A DNA stretch of 64,000 bases from contig NZ_JAFBFA010000009.1 of NCBI RefSeq assembly GCF_016909015.1, positions 74,168 through 138,167 on the forward strand, in the 5' to 3' direction. The stretch is from Gracilibacillus alcaliphilus. Lineage in GTDB: Bacteria > Bacillota > Bacilli > Bacillales > Amphibacillaceae. This document shows positions 45,754 to 54,489 of the stretch, piece after piece. The number at the start of each line of letters is the position of its first letter. Position 1 is the stretch's first letter. The notes below the pieces were generated by a model that had not been told where the DNA came from, ran no database searches, and saw only the letters and a list, made by a program, of their open reading frames with translations. Position numbers and translations under genes: made by a program.

Positions 45754-46911
45754 ATGGTTTATAACTTTAAATTTGATCAACAAAACGTGAGAAAGCACCA
45801 TTATTTTCTTTTATTAAGCTTAATTCAAAAACATAAAAAAATTTCGCGATCTCAATTATCCAAATTTACTGGGATAAGTAATACAACAGTAGGGAAGATT
45901 ACAAAAAGTCTAATGAAAGATGATTTAATTATTGAGAAAGGGCAAACGGAGGGAGAAATCGGAAGGAAAGCAAGTTTATTAGAAATAAATCCTAAAGGGG
46001 CTTTTATTATCGGTATCAGCATTGATATTAATTCTATCAAAATTGCTTTAGTTACACTAAATGGTGAAATTGTTGATAAAACGCAAGTAGCTTGTAAGGT
46101 GAAACATCATCCTAGAGAAACATTAGATCAATTAATTACGCTAACTAAACAATTCATAGAAAATAAACCAAAGAAAATACTTGCAATAGGAATTAGTATG
46201 CCTGGTTTAATATCATGGCCTGATGGATTAGCTGTTAGAGTTCCTCAATTTAATTGGCATGAAGTAGAAGTTCGTGATTATTTAAAAGACAAATTAAATT
46301 TCGATATTTTTGTAGATAATGACGTACGTTCCGTTTTATTAGCAGAGTACCTATTTGGAAATCTCAATAATATGCATAATTCTACTTGTATTTATATAGG
46401 AAGTGGTGTTGGTAGCAGTGTTATGATAAACGGACAAATTGTCAGAGGCCATAATAATATGTTAGGTGAAATTGGACATACAACCATGAACCCCAATGGG
46501 GCATTATGTGATTGTGGCAGATTAGGCTGCTTACAAACCTATATTTGTATATCTGAAATCGAAAAACAAACCCAAAGATCTATGGATGAGGTTATTCTTG
46601 CCTATAAAAATAATGAGGATTGGGCTGTCAGAGTCATTGACAGAGCGAAAAATTATTTAGGAATTGCTATTTCCAATATTATATGTACATATAATCCAGA
46701 GGCTGTGTTGCTTGCTGGTCCTTTGATTGAAAGATTTCCTGAAATAACAAAAAATCTAGAAGCTGACACTAAAAAACACATTTGGTCACCTTTAAAAGAG
46801 TCTTTTCTTTTGTTGAAAGCAAGCTTAGGCGAGGATAGTGATATCATCGGAGCAAGCGCGTTGGTATTAAATAATTTTTTAAAGAATACAGCCAATAACG
46901 AGAAGCGATGA
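45754..46911 (+). CDS. ROK-family transcriptional repressor (NagC/XylR type), copy 1
   Basis: 385 residues. An N-terminal winged helix (SRSQLSKFTGISNTTVGKITKSLMKDDLI, about residues 29-57) is followed by a ROK sugar-binding domain with IYIGSGVGSSVMINGQIV and the zinc motif CDCGRLGCLQTY. The start follows a GGGGGA site at eight bases. It diverges from the importer operon and probably represses it until the sugar or its phosphate binds. It is clearly paralogous to the copy at 47156-48319 and convergent with it. Confidence 0.92.
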   Translation: MVYNFKFDQQNVRKHHYFLLLSLIQKHKKISRSQLSKFTGISNTTVGKITKSLMKDDLIIEKGQTEGEIGRKASLLEINPKGAFIIGISIDINSIKIALVTLNGEIVDKTQVACKVKHHPRETLDQLITLTKQFIENKPKKILAIGISMPGLISWPDGLAVRVPQFNWHEVEVRDYLKDKLNFDIFVDNDVRSVLLAEYLFGNLNNMHNSTCIYIGSGVGSSVMINGQIVRGHNNMLGEIGHTTMNPNGALCDCGRLGCLQTYICISEIEKQTQRSMDEVILAYKNNEDWAVRVIDRAKNYLGIAISNIICTYNPEAVLLAGPLIERFPEITKNLEADTKKHIWSPLKESFLLLKASLGEDSDIIGASALVLNNFLKNTANNEKR

Positions 46912-47155
46912 GGTAAATATGTATCATTTATTAACTGGCATATTTTACTTATGCTTCTTCTTTTGATATGGTTCAGGTAGATCTACCTGCATCACCAAAC
47001 CGCTTGTTAAACCTCATCATGTTATTTGCTTCACTTTAAGATATTACTTTACACAGACCGGGAGCGATCTGATCATTTGCTGCTCACACTACACCTTTTT
47101 TTGCAAAAATTTGCTTATATTTATCTGTTAATACCATAACGTATTATATACATAA
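46912..47155. other. Gap between convergent ROK genes with a perfect palindrome
   Basis: CAGGTAGATCTACCTG at 46974-46989 is a perfect 16-bp palindrome without a loop, flanked by GGTT on the left and CATCACC on the right. It is not followed by T-runs. No ORF was seen. Confidence 0.5.
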
Positions 47156-48319
47156 TTAAACATCATCATTTGTAAATCTCAAAAACTCATTCAGTACCAG
47201 TGCACTCGCACCGATAACCCCACTGCTTCGTCCAATCTCAGGATAGACTAGGTGAAAAGAATTGCTTAAAGGAGCCCAAATATATTTATTTACTTCATCC
47301 TGAATATTATCTATTAAGATTGGAAATTCTTCTATCATTGGCCCTGCAATTAGGATTGCCTCTGGATTATAAATGCAAATTACATTGGAAATAGCAAGAC
47401 CGAGATAAGATTGTGCCCGATTAATAAGTTTTACAGCCCAATCTTCTCTCTCTTTATAGGCAGAAAAAATTTCTTGCATGGGCATTTGAGCTTGCTTTTC
47501 TAATTCAGAAGAACAAATAAAAGTCTGTAAACATCCAAGCCGGCCACAGTCACACACCGTGCCATGAGGATCCAGTATCATATGGCCGATCTCCCCTAAT
47601 GTATTGCGGTGACCTCGTAGCATCTCACCGTTCACCATGGCAGCGCCGCCGACGCCGCTGCCAATATAAATACAGACAGAATTGTTATAATTCCTCATAT
47701 TTCCATATAGACTTTCCGCTAACAGGACTGTTCTGACATGATTATCAACATATACAACAAAATCTAATTTTTCCTCCAAATACGCTTTAATATTAATATT
47801 TTCCCAATGAAATTGAGGAACCCTCAATGCCTTTCCTTCCGGCCATGTAATCAAACCAGGGATGCTAATACCAATTGCTATTATCTTTTTGTTTATACTA
47901 CTGTCCATCTTACTTAGAAGTATCGTAATTTCTTCTCCTAGTTTATCAAGCAGCCTGTATGGCTCTTGATCAGGATCAAATGCAAATTGCCTTTCTCTAA
48001 TCACTTCTCCTGTTAAGGTCACGATAGCAATTTTAACACCATTTTTATCCATTTCAACTCCAATAATAAATGACCCAATTGGATTGATTTCTAATAATGC
48101 TGCCCGTCTGCCAATCTCACCGTCAGTTTGTCCTGCCTCAATAACTAGCTCATCGTCAATAAGATTTTTTATTATTTTCCCTACACTTGTATTACTCATC
48201 TTTGTCAATTTAGCAAGCTGGGATCTTGAAATTTTTTTATATTTTTGAATTAAGCTTAGCAGCATAAAGTAATGATATTTGCGAATTCGACCTTGATCAT
48301 ATCTTAAATTCAATGTCAT
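47156..48319 (-). CDS. ROK-family transcriptional repressor (NagC/XylR type), copy 2
   Basis: 387 residues, same layout as copy 1: helix-turn-helix SRSQLAKLTKMSNTSVGKIIKNL, ROK domain with IYIGSGVGGAAMVNGEML and CDCGRLGCLQTF. The two align without gaps over most of their length, and share the unusual N-terminal RKYHYFMLLSLIQK/RKHHYFLLLSLIQK. They arose by duplication. Its target is unknown; it may control the neighbouring PTS operon or share the ABC operon with copy 1. Confidence 0.92.
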   Translation of the reverse strand: MTLNLRYDQGRIRKYHYFMLLSLIQKYKKISRSQLAKLTKMSNTSVGKIIKNLIDDELVIEAGQTDGEIGRRAALLEINPIGSFIIGVEMDKNGVKIAIVTLTGEVIRERQFAFDPDQEPYRLLDKLGEEITILLSKMDSSINKKIIAIGISIPGLITWPEGKALRVPQFHWENINIKAYLEEKLDFVVYVDNHVRTVLLAESLYGNMRNYNNSVCIYIGSGVGGAAMVNGEMLRGHRNTLGEIGHMILDPHGTVCDCGRLGCLQTFICSSELEKQAQMPMQEIFSAYKEREDWAVKLINRAQSYLGLAISNVICIYNPEAILIAGPMIEEFPILIDNIQDEVNKYIWAPLSNSFHLVYPEIGRSSGVIGASALVLNEFLRFTNDDV

Positions 48320-48451
48320 TATGATTCCTCCCGACTACATGATTACTACTTTTTTATAATCACTTACCTCTTCTATATACTGATGAATCATCGTTTATAG
48401 ACACAACATTGTAAACTCTACACAATGGATCGAAATTATTACAAATAAAAG
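48320..48451. other. Gap upstream of ROK copy 2
   Basis: The promoter of ROK copy 2 must lie here (minus strand), but no convincing -35/-10 pair was found by eye. The crr-operon terminator follows at 48447-48478. Confidence 0.3.
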
Positions 48452-48478
48452 AAGGTATCCTTATTATTAGGATACCTT
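48447..48478 (-). terminator. Intrinsic terminator of the PTS operon
   Basis: Perfect 10-bp stem AAGGTATCCT (48452-48461) with its complement at 48469-48478, followed on the minus strand by CTTTTATTT. It is about 145 bp downstream of the IIA gene. Confidence 0.75.
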
Positions 48479-48621
48479 AAGTCATTCTTATTTATCTAGC
48501 ATTTATTCTTACCATGGAAGAACTAAACTATGAGTGTTCCCTTGTTAGCTAAGTAAAAGAGAATGAATTTTACAAGTTATAACCCCTTCATATGCTAATC
48601 TAAAAAAGTGTAATGTTGATT

Positions 48622-49110
48622 CTACTTTAATTTCAACTCTACAATTTCTTGACCAGACTCTACCTTACCCTGATGCAAAACGGTCTGTTCTTCTACCTTA
48701 TCTGCAAAGTTTGTAAAAACGAGTACAGTGGTCGTCTTTTTCCCTTTTTCCTCTATGAAGGATAGATCAAAATCACCTATTTTATCATTCACATTTAGTT
48801 TGTCTCCCTCACTTACTTCGATGTTAAAACCCTCGCCTTTTAGCTCAACGGTTCCTAAGCCTAAATGTAATAGTACCTCCACACCTTCATCCGTTATGAT
48901 ACCAATCGCATGTTGCGTTGGGAAAACTTGTGTAATTTCTCCAGCAACAGGAGAGAACACTTCTCCTGTTGTTGGGATAAAGCCGACGCCTTCTCCCATC
49001 ATTTTTTGAGAAAAGACGGGATCTGGTACCTCTTCTAATGAAATAAGCTCTCCATTTAACGGACTATTTATCGTTATTTCATTGTTCTTTTTCCGTTTTT
49101 TAAAAAACAT
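48622..49110 (-). CDS. PTS sugar transporter subunit IIA (glucose family)
   Basis: 162-residue cytoplasmic phosphocarrier of the glucose/N-acetylglucosamine PTS family. The phosphorylated His is His82 in EVLLHLGLGTVELKGEGF, with the partner His67 in TQHAIGI. It accepts phosphate from HPr and passes it to IIB. The IIBC protein of this operon (51472-53073) has no IIA domain, so this stand-alone protein probably completes it. Good AACGGAGG ribosome site. A terminator lies between it and the preceding M20 gene, so it may be less expressed than the first genes. Confidence 0.93.
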   Translation of the reverse strand: MFFKKRKKNNEITINSPLNGELISLEEVPDPVFSQKMMGEGVGFIPTTGEVFSPVAGEITQVFPTQHAIGIITDEGVEVLLHLGLGTVELKGEGFNIEVSEGDKLNVNDKIGDFDLSFIEEKGKKTTTVLVFTNFADKVEEQTVLHQGKVESGQEIVELKLK

Positions 49111-49152
49111 GTATTGATCGCCTCCGTTTTTATCATGATACTAATCGTCTGT

Positions 49153-49197
49153 AAAAACCCCACCTTGCCTCAAGGTGCAAAGAAAGCCAAGGTGGGG
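49153..49197 (-). terminator. Intergenic hairpin terminator between M20 gene and IIA gene
   Basis: CCCCACCTTG (49158-49167) pairs with its complement at 49188-49197; on the minus strand five T follow. A second hairpin, GCTAATGC with its complement (about 49209-49240), lies just upstream of it. Both sit inside the operon, so partial termination or attenuation is likely. Confidence 0.75.
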
Positions 49198-49315
49198 AGA
49201 AACGGACGCTAATGCCTTGTTAAGTTTTGCTAAGCATTAGCAGGAGATGAAACAATGCCGCACTTTATCAGGCAATGAGTCTATAAATAGGTTGCTAGCG
49301 TTTTTTATAAAAACT

Positions 49316-50578
49316 TTAACCTTTTTGACAAAGCTTTTTCACTGTATGCAGCATGACTTCTATACCTTTTTGCAGATCTTCATAATCTGTCCACTCATCA
49401 GGGTGGTGACTGATACCTTCTTTACTCGGCACATAGATCATATTTGTTGGTACGTATTCCGCTGTAATCATAGCATCATGGCCTGTACCTTTGTTGATAA
49501 TCATGCTGCTGTAATTCAGTTCATCACATATGTCTTCCATTAATTTCACCGTTTCTTTATCCATTACGCTTGGAGGTGTAGGATTAGGATAACCTATTCG
49601 GGCTCTTTCCTCTATTTCAACTTTCACATTGGTTTCAGCCTCGATCATTTCTATGATTTTCTTGAATTCTTCTAATATATTCACTTTATCTAGAACTGTT
49701 TTATCCATCGTTCTGATTTCTACAGATATTTCAGCGAACTCAGGTACATATTGATTGGAATTAGGTGACACATTAATCATACCTACCGTCCCTGTAATCC
49801 CTTCGCCTAATTCATTTATCAATTGGTTCAATGCCAATATAAATTTAGAGGCTGCGATTAAAGCATCTTGTCTGGTATCCATAGAGGCAGTCGAATCTTC
49901 GAATTTACCATGAAACTTAACCATGTATCTGCCTATTCCAGCAAGAAATTCTACTAATCCGATATCTATATTTTGCGCTTCTAGATTGGGACCTTGCTCA
50001 ATATGAAGCTCTATAAATGATTTAACCTTACTCATATCTCTCTTAGCAGCTTCTAAATCCGGTACCAGTCCATATTTTTTCATTGCTTCTCTTTTTGTTT
50101 CTCCAAACCTGTTTTTGGCTAAGTCTAATTCTTTTTCTGTCAGTGTTCCTACCATTGCTCTTGAATTAGATACACCACTTCCTGGACCAAAGGTTTCTCC
50201 CTCTTCTGCATTCATTGCAATAATCTCGATTGGATAATAATTTTCTATATTATTTTCTTCAAAGACTCGGAGTGTTTCGAGAGCAGCTACTACTCCTGCC
50301 GTTCCATCAAAACGCCCCCCATTGACGACAGAGTCATAATGAGACCCTATAATAATTGTCGGGGCATTAGGATTTTTACCTTCACGCCGTCCAAAAACAG
50401 TTGAAAATGCGTCTTCATGTACGTCAAGTCCGATTTTTTCCATTTCTTTCTTCAGGTAATCTTTGGCCATTTGATCTTCTTTACTGTAAGAAGATCTTGT
50501 CACACCTTCTCCTGGAGTGGATGTGTACGTAGCTAATGTCTCCAAATCATTGATAATTCTGTCTAAACTTGTATGCAT
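49316..50578 (-). CDS. M20-family amidohydrolase (hydantoinase/carbamoylase type)
   Basis: 420-residue zinc-dependent hydrolase of the allantoate amidohydrolase/N-carbamoyl-amino-acid hydrolase family. Seen: IIGSHYDSVVNGGRFDGTAGVVAALE (metal ligands His and Asp), NAEEGETFGPG (Glu pair), IELHIEQGPNLE and near the end GTGHDAMITAEYVPTNMIYVPSKEGISHHPDEW. All ligands appear intact. The ATG follows GGGGGAA. It lies between a NagB-like gene and a PTS IIA gene, an unusual place for this family. It may remove an N-acyl or N-carbamoyl group from an imported amino sugar phosphate, taking the role of NagA; this is inference. Confidence 0.9.
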   Translation of the reverse strand: MHTSLDRIINDLETLATYTSTPGEGVTRSSYSKEDQMAKDYLKKEMEKIGLDVHEDAFSTVFGRREGKNPNAPTIIIGSHYDSVVNGGRFDGTAGVVAALETLRVFEENNIENYYPIEIIAMNAEEGETFGPGSGVSNSRAMVGTLTEKELDLAKNRFGETKREAMKKYGLVPDLEAAKRDMSKVKSFIELHIEQGPNLEAQNIDIGLVEFLAGIGRYMVKFHGKFEDSTASMDTRQDALIAASKFILALNQLINELGEGITGTVGMINVSPNSNQYVPEFAEISVEIRTMDKTVLDKVNILEEFKKIIEMIEAETNVKVEIEERARIGYPNPTPPSVMDKETVKLMEDICDELNYSSMIINKGTGHDAMITAEYVPTNMIYVPSKEGISHHPDEWTDYEDLQKGIEVMLHTVKKLCQKG

Positions 50579-50650
50579 GGTATTTCCCCCATCTAGATCT
50601 GTTGTCAGCCGCTCAAAGGCTAACTTATTACCTTGATAGTTTCTTTTGTT

Positions 50651-51376
50651 TTATTTGTTTAATAAAGAAGCCGCATCTTCATCTACAATCACAATAGCAT
50701 TCTTACATTCTCGAAGAATACTTGCGGGACAATCAGGCGAAATTTCTCCTTCAATTAAATCCTTAACAGCTTGTGCTTTATGCTTACCAGATACTAATAA
50801 TAATACTGTTTCTGCTTCGGCTATTTCTTTAAGTCCTAGTGTCAGCATTTCTGTTGGCGCTTCTTCACGCGTGATTCCATACTCTTTCATGGTTGATTGG
50901 ATAGTTGATTCATGGTGCTGTGCTAAGAACATCGTTGTATCGAAAGGTGTACCAGGTTCATTGGCTCCTAAATGCGCATTGGTACCTAATCCTAGTAATT
51001 GAATGTCTCTAGGATAATTTTCTAATAGTTCTTTATATCGTTTAATTTCACTTTCTGCATCTTCTGTAGAGCCATCCATTAAAAAGATATTTTTAGGTTG
51101 TTGCTCGATTAAATCAAACAATCTTTTGTGCATGAAATTTCTGACAGTGTAAACCGCATCTTTTGGACCCATATATTCATCCAAGCTCATAATGGTGGTG
51201 TTACTTATATCTAATCCTTGATTGATTTCTTCTACAAGATGCTGAAATAAGCCTTTTGGTGTGCCTCCTGTATTTAAAGATACAACTGGTGATTCTTTTG
51301 TTTCGATTACTTTCTTGATTAGTTCAAATCCTTTTTTCGACATTTCTTCATAGTCTTTTACATAAATTACTTCCAT
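50651..51376 (-). CDS. nagB: NagB-like glucosamine-6-phosphate deaminase/isomerase, copy 2
   Basis: 241 residues. It shares with the copy at 38101-38838 the blocks SLNTGGTPKGLFQHL, MSLDEYMG and GLGTNAHLGANEPGTPFD; the two are paralogues of clearly lower identity than the ROK pair. It presumably converts an amino sugar 6-phosphate to the keto sugar phosphate plus ammonia after PTS uptake. ATG 51376 is preferred over the GTG at 51385. A perfect hairpin lies between AGGAGGGG and the ATG; see the separate entry. Confidence 0.88.
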   Translation of the reverse strand: MEVIYVKDYEEMSKKGFELIKKVIETKESPVVSLNTGGTPKGLFQHLVEEINQGLDISNTTIMSLDEYMGPKDAVYTVRNFMHKRLFDLIEQQPKNIFLMDGSTEDAESEIKRYKELLENYPRDIQLLGLGTNAHLGANEPGTPFDTTMFLAQHHESTIQSTMKEYGITREEAPTEMLTLGLKEIAEAETVLLLVSGKHKAQAVKDLIEGEISPDCPASILRECKNAIVIVDEDAASLLNK

Positions 51377-51381
51377 AATAT

Positions 51382-51420
51382 TCACTAAAATATGCTGTAT
51401 TTTAGTGATTTTCCCCTCCT
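51382..51420 (-). promoter_or_regulatory. Hairpin between ribosome site and nagB start codon
   Basis: AGGAGGGG (51413-51420, minus strand) is followed by a perfect 11-bp stem with a 5-base loop (51382-51408). The nagB ATG comes 5 bases after the stem. With the stem folded, the ribosome site lies about nine bases from the ATG; unfolded, over 35. The alternative GTG lies in the 3' arm. It could be a translational control element or a regulator-binding palindrome. Confidence 0.7.
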
Positions 51421-51471
51421 TTATAAATGTAATGGAAATTATTTCGAGTCAGCACGTAAACTTCCAATATC

Positions 51472-53073
51472 TTAGTTATTTTTCACTGCGCTTTTGAGTG
51501 CGCGAGCAGCTTGTTCTACTTTTGCTCCATAGACGATTTGAATATTGTTTTTATCGATTACTACAATTCCCATCGAGCCTGTTTTCTTCACTAACTTTTC
51601 ATCCACTAAGCTTGTATCCTCTAGTACTAAGCGAAGCCTTGATATACAGTTATCAATGTCAGTAATGTTTTCTTTACCGCCTATCGCTTCCATAATTTGA
51701 ACACCTAAGTCACTTGTACTGCTTGTGCTTGCAGAAGAATCCCCAGAAGTGTCATCATCAGATGAGTCACTATCCTCTCTTCCTGGTGTCTTAATATTAA
51801 ATTTCTCAATTACATATTTGAATACGAAATAGTAAATGAACGAATAACATATACCAACTAAAACGATGATTGGCCATTTCGTATAGGTACCTTGTAATAT
51901 ACCAAAGATACTTAGGTCAATTAATCCCCCAGCGGCATTTCCAACCGCTACTCCGAATAGGGTCATTAACATAAATGACAGACCTGCCATAAAGGCATGG
52001 AATATCCAAAGAAGTGGAGAGATAAATATAAACGCAAACTCAATTGGTTCTGTAATACCAGTTGCAAACGTAGTTAGTCCAGCCGCAATAAGCAATCCTT
52101 TCACCTTTTTACGTTGTTCAGGTCGAGCCGCTCTATACATAGCAAAAGCCGCGGCCGGCAGTCCAAATACTTGGAATGCATGAACTCCTTGAGAAAGGAA
52201 ACGCGTCGAGTTCCTCAATACATCCATATCTGGATTGTCTAATCCCATTTGTGCATTAAATATATTTAACGCTCCAGAAATTAATTGGCCATCTACCTCT
52301 GCTGTTCCACCAAATGGTGTGAATCGAAGCATCTGGTTTAATACGTGGTGTAAGCCAGTCGGAATTAATAAACGTTCAGAAAAACCGTAAAGAAATGTTC
52401 CAATTGCCCCTGATGTACTGATCAAATTACCTAAACTATTGATTACCTCATTAACATATGGCCATACAAAGTACATCACAATCGATACAAATGGCATGGT
52501 AACAATAATCATAATCGGTACAAAACGATTACCACTAAAGAAACTAAAGGCAGCTGGCAATTGTTGAGTGTGGAATTTATTATGAATGAACGCTGTCCAC
52601 AGCCCGACTATAATCCCTCCAAAAATACTCATCCGGAAGGTAAACACACCGAGTACGTTTTCATAAGCAGAAGAAATCTGAAATGCTTCCACTTCTGAAT
52701 TGCCTTGATTCATCAGATATTCTACAGAAGTCGTTGCACCAGTAATACCATTTAGCTCTAGTAAAAAACTAATCACTACATTAAACAGCATAAACCCAAT
52801 CACAACCGCAAGTCCTGCTATTTCTTTGTCTTCTTTTGCCAAACCAGTTGCTACCGAAATAGCAAATAAAATCGGCAATAAACTAAACATGGTGGAAACA
52901 ATTGCTTGAACTCCAGATATAAAGGTTTGTACATAATGAGCTTCAGATATTGTTTCACCTACAACACTTGGATTTTGTAAAATAGATACAATCCCCAAAA
53001 GTAAACCTGAAGCAATAATGATGGATAAAGGACCTAATAAAGTTCTCCCAAACTTCTGGATCATTGTTCTCAT
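51472..53073 (-). CDS. PTS transporter subunit IIBC (glucose/N-acetylglucosamine family)
   Basis: 533-residue membrane permease. The IIC domain (about residues 1-420) has ten or so helices and motifs of the Glc family (FSERLLIPTGLHHVLNQM; TTFATGITEPIEFAFIFISP). A Ser/Asp-rich linker (DSDSSDDDTSGDSSAS) joins a C-terminal IIB domain with phosphorylated Cys476 in DIDNCISRLRLVLED. The IIA part is absent and supplied by the gene at 48622. ATG 53073 follows GAGGAG; the TTG at 53097 precedes that site. First gene of the operon; a nagB copy follows 96 bp later. Confidence 0.93.
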   Translation of the reverse strand: MRTMIQKFGRTLLGPLSIIIASGLLLGIVSILQNPSVVGETISEAHYVQTFISGVQAIVSTMFSLLPILFAISVATGLAKEDKEIAGLAVVIGFMLFNVVISFLLELNGITGATTSVEYLMNQGNSEVEAFQISSAYENVLGVFTFRMSIFGGIIVGLWTAFIHNKFHTQQLPAAFSFFSGNRFVPIMIIVTMPFVSIVMYFVWPYVNEVINSLGNLISTSGAIGTFLYGFSERLLIPTGLHHVLNQMLRFTPFGGTAEVDGQLISGALNIFNAQMGLDNPDMDVLRNSTRFLSQGVHAFQVFGLPAAAFAMYRAARPEQRKKVKGLLIAAGLTTFATGITEPIEFAFIFISPLLWIFHAFMAGLSFMLMTLFGVAVGNAAGGLIDLSIFGILQGTYTKWPIIVLVGICYSFIYYFVFKYVIEKFNIKTPGREDSDSSDDDTSGDSSASTSSTSDLGVQIMEAIGGKENITDIDNCISRLRLVLEDTSLVDEKLVKKTGSMGIVVIDKNNIQIVYGAKVEQAARALKSAVKNN

Positions 53074-53294
53074 GTTTGTATTTCTCCTCTCCCCCAATAG
53101 ATGTCATTATCTAGAGCAGTGATTGCAAGCAGGAAACACGCTTCCCTGCTTCTTCGATACTAAATATTCATCCATTTTTTATTATTTCTATCGTAGAGAA
53201 CACCTAAACACTGTTAATCAATTATTTACTTCCTTTAGAAATTGATGTAATGTATTTTCTAATACATTAACAATACCTCCTCTTAATAATATTA

Positions 53295-53376
53295 ATACAA
53301 CTTAAATACAACTTTAACACATAAAATATCAATTGACAATATACTTGTATTAAATTTGTATCATTTATACAAATTT
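53295..53376. promoter_or_regulatory. Operator array with helically phased ATACAA half-sites
   Basis: ATACAA begins at 53295 and 53306; TTGTAT begins at 53345 and 53356; ATACAA begins at 53367. Spacings within groups are exactly 11 bp. The last two form a perfect inverted repeat, AAATTTGTAT (53352-53361) and ATACAAATTT (53367-53376), with a 5-base centre. A TTGACA lies at 53333-53338. This is the control region between the GntR gene and the PTS operon, and the likely GntR binding site. Confidence 0.65.
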
Positions 53377-53428
53377 TTAGGGGGACATGTTATATTTATA
53401 TAGAGTATTTGGAGAAAGGTTGGTTTTA

Positions 53429-54142
53429 ATGTGGAATAAATCGATGCCATTATATAAAGAGGTTGCCAATAAAATAAAAGAGGATATAAACTCTTCCAAA
53501 TTAGTGGATGGAGATATGATACCTTCCGAGACTAAGCTTTCTAAGATGTATCAGGTAAGCCGGGTAACCATCAGACATGCCATTAAGCTGCTGATAGATG
53601 AGAATTTACTTTATCGTGTTCATGGCAGTGGTACCTACATCAAAAAAGAGAAAATAGAATATGATATTTTAAATATGGAAAGCTTTACTGCTGAAATGAT
53701 TGAAAAAAACACAGATTTTTATAATGAGATATTAGAATTCAGTTATACGCTCCCCACTTCCTATGTAAAGAAAATATTGGGATTAGCGGATGATGAAAAA
53801 ATCTTTTTTGTCAAAAGACTCCGTTATGTTAATGAGGAACCATCTTTATTAGAAGAATCCCATATCCCTGCAAAGCTTTTCCCTGAATTATCTGTTGATA
53901 TTATGAAACAATCATTATATGAACACATTCAAAATAAGGGCTATCAAGTTACAAAAAGACATGGTGAATTAGAACCCATCATGCCTGATTCAGACTTAAC
54001 TCAATTATTTCAACTCGATCAAAATGTTCCCGTGTTATTAATGAAGCACCATTCAGAACTAGATGAAGAAATTATGTTTGAATATACAAAAATATATTTC
54101 CATCCTAATAAATATACGCTTAAATTAAATTATTCGAAGTAG
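53429..54142 (+). CDS. GntR-family regulator (HutC/UTRA type) of the PTS operon
   Basis: 237 residues. Winged helix at about residues 5-70 (LYKEVANKIKEDINSSKLVDG, then RVTIRHAIKLLIDENLLYRVHGSGTYI) and a C-terminal UTRA ligand domain with FVKRLRYVNEEPSLLEESHIP. ATG 53429 follows GAAAGG at about nine bases; the ATG at 53387 is only two bases after GGGGG. Divergent from the PTS operon with an operator array between. NagR/YvoA-type relatives bind glucosamine 6-phosphate derivatives, which fits the nagB gene opposite. Confidence 0.88.
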   Translation: MWNKSMPLYKEVANKIKEDINSSKLVDGDMIPSETKLSKMYQVSRVTIRHAIKLLIDENLLYRVHGSGTYIKKEKIEYDILNMESFTAEMIEKNTDFYNEILEFSYTLPTSYVKKILGLADDEKIFFVKRLRYVNEEPSLLEESHIPAKLFPELSVDIMKQSLYEHIQNKGYQVTKRHGELEPIMPDSDLTQLFQLDQNVPVLLMKHHSELDEEIMFEYTKIYFHPNKYTLKLNYSK

Positions 54143-54182
54143 CAGCTATATTTAATAAAGGCATTCCCACAGCTTTTCAACT

Positions 54183-54221
54183 CAAATAATCCTTGCTGGA
54201 TGAAATAGTAAGGATTATTTG
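54183..54221. terminator. Perfect hairpin after the GntR gene
   Basis: CAAATAATCCTT (54183-54194) pairs with its complement at 54210-54221, 12 bp with a 15-base loop. It lies 40 bp past the GntR stop codon, but no T-run follows on the plus strand. Confidence 0.5.
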
Positions 54222-54436
54222 GGACGATTGATACTTCTTATGAAACATAGATAAACTGCTGTTCATTGTTGGATATACTTACTAATAGTTATTAAGTTAA
54301 GTATAAAAATTCTGATTGTTTATTTCCACGTAATTGTTAAATCACCTGACAAAGTTTTATTTTCGATAGATAATTTCTGCTTTTTTATTTTGTGTATTTT
54401 TTAGCTTCCATGCGGCACAATGATTATAGAACCCCA
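54222..54436. other. Non-coding gap
   Basis: A+T-rich stretch between the hairpin after the GntR gene and the terminator of the sulfatase remnant. No ORF, repeat or promoter could be supported. Confidence 0.4.
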
Positions 54437-54482
54437 ATAAAAAAAGTGGTAACTCCTCACTGTTATGTGAAGAATTCCACTT
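54437..54482 (-). terminator. Terminator downstream of the sulfatase remnant
   Basis: On the minus strand AAGTGGAATTCTTCAC pairs with GTGAGGAGTTACCACTT (one bulged A, two wobbles), followed by a run of T. It is just past the end of the remnant and also ends the ECF operon. Confidence 0.8.
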
Positions 54483-54489
54483 ATTTTAT

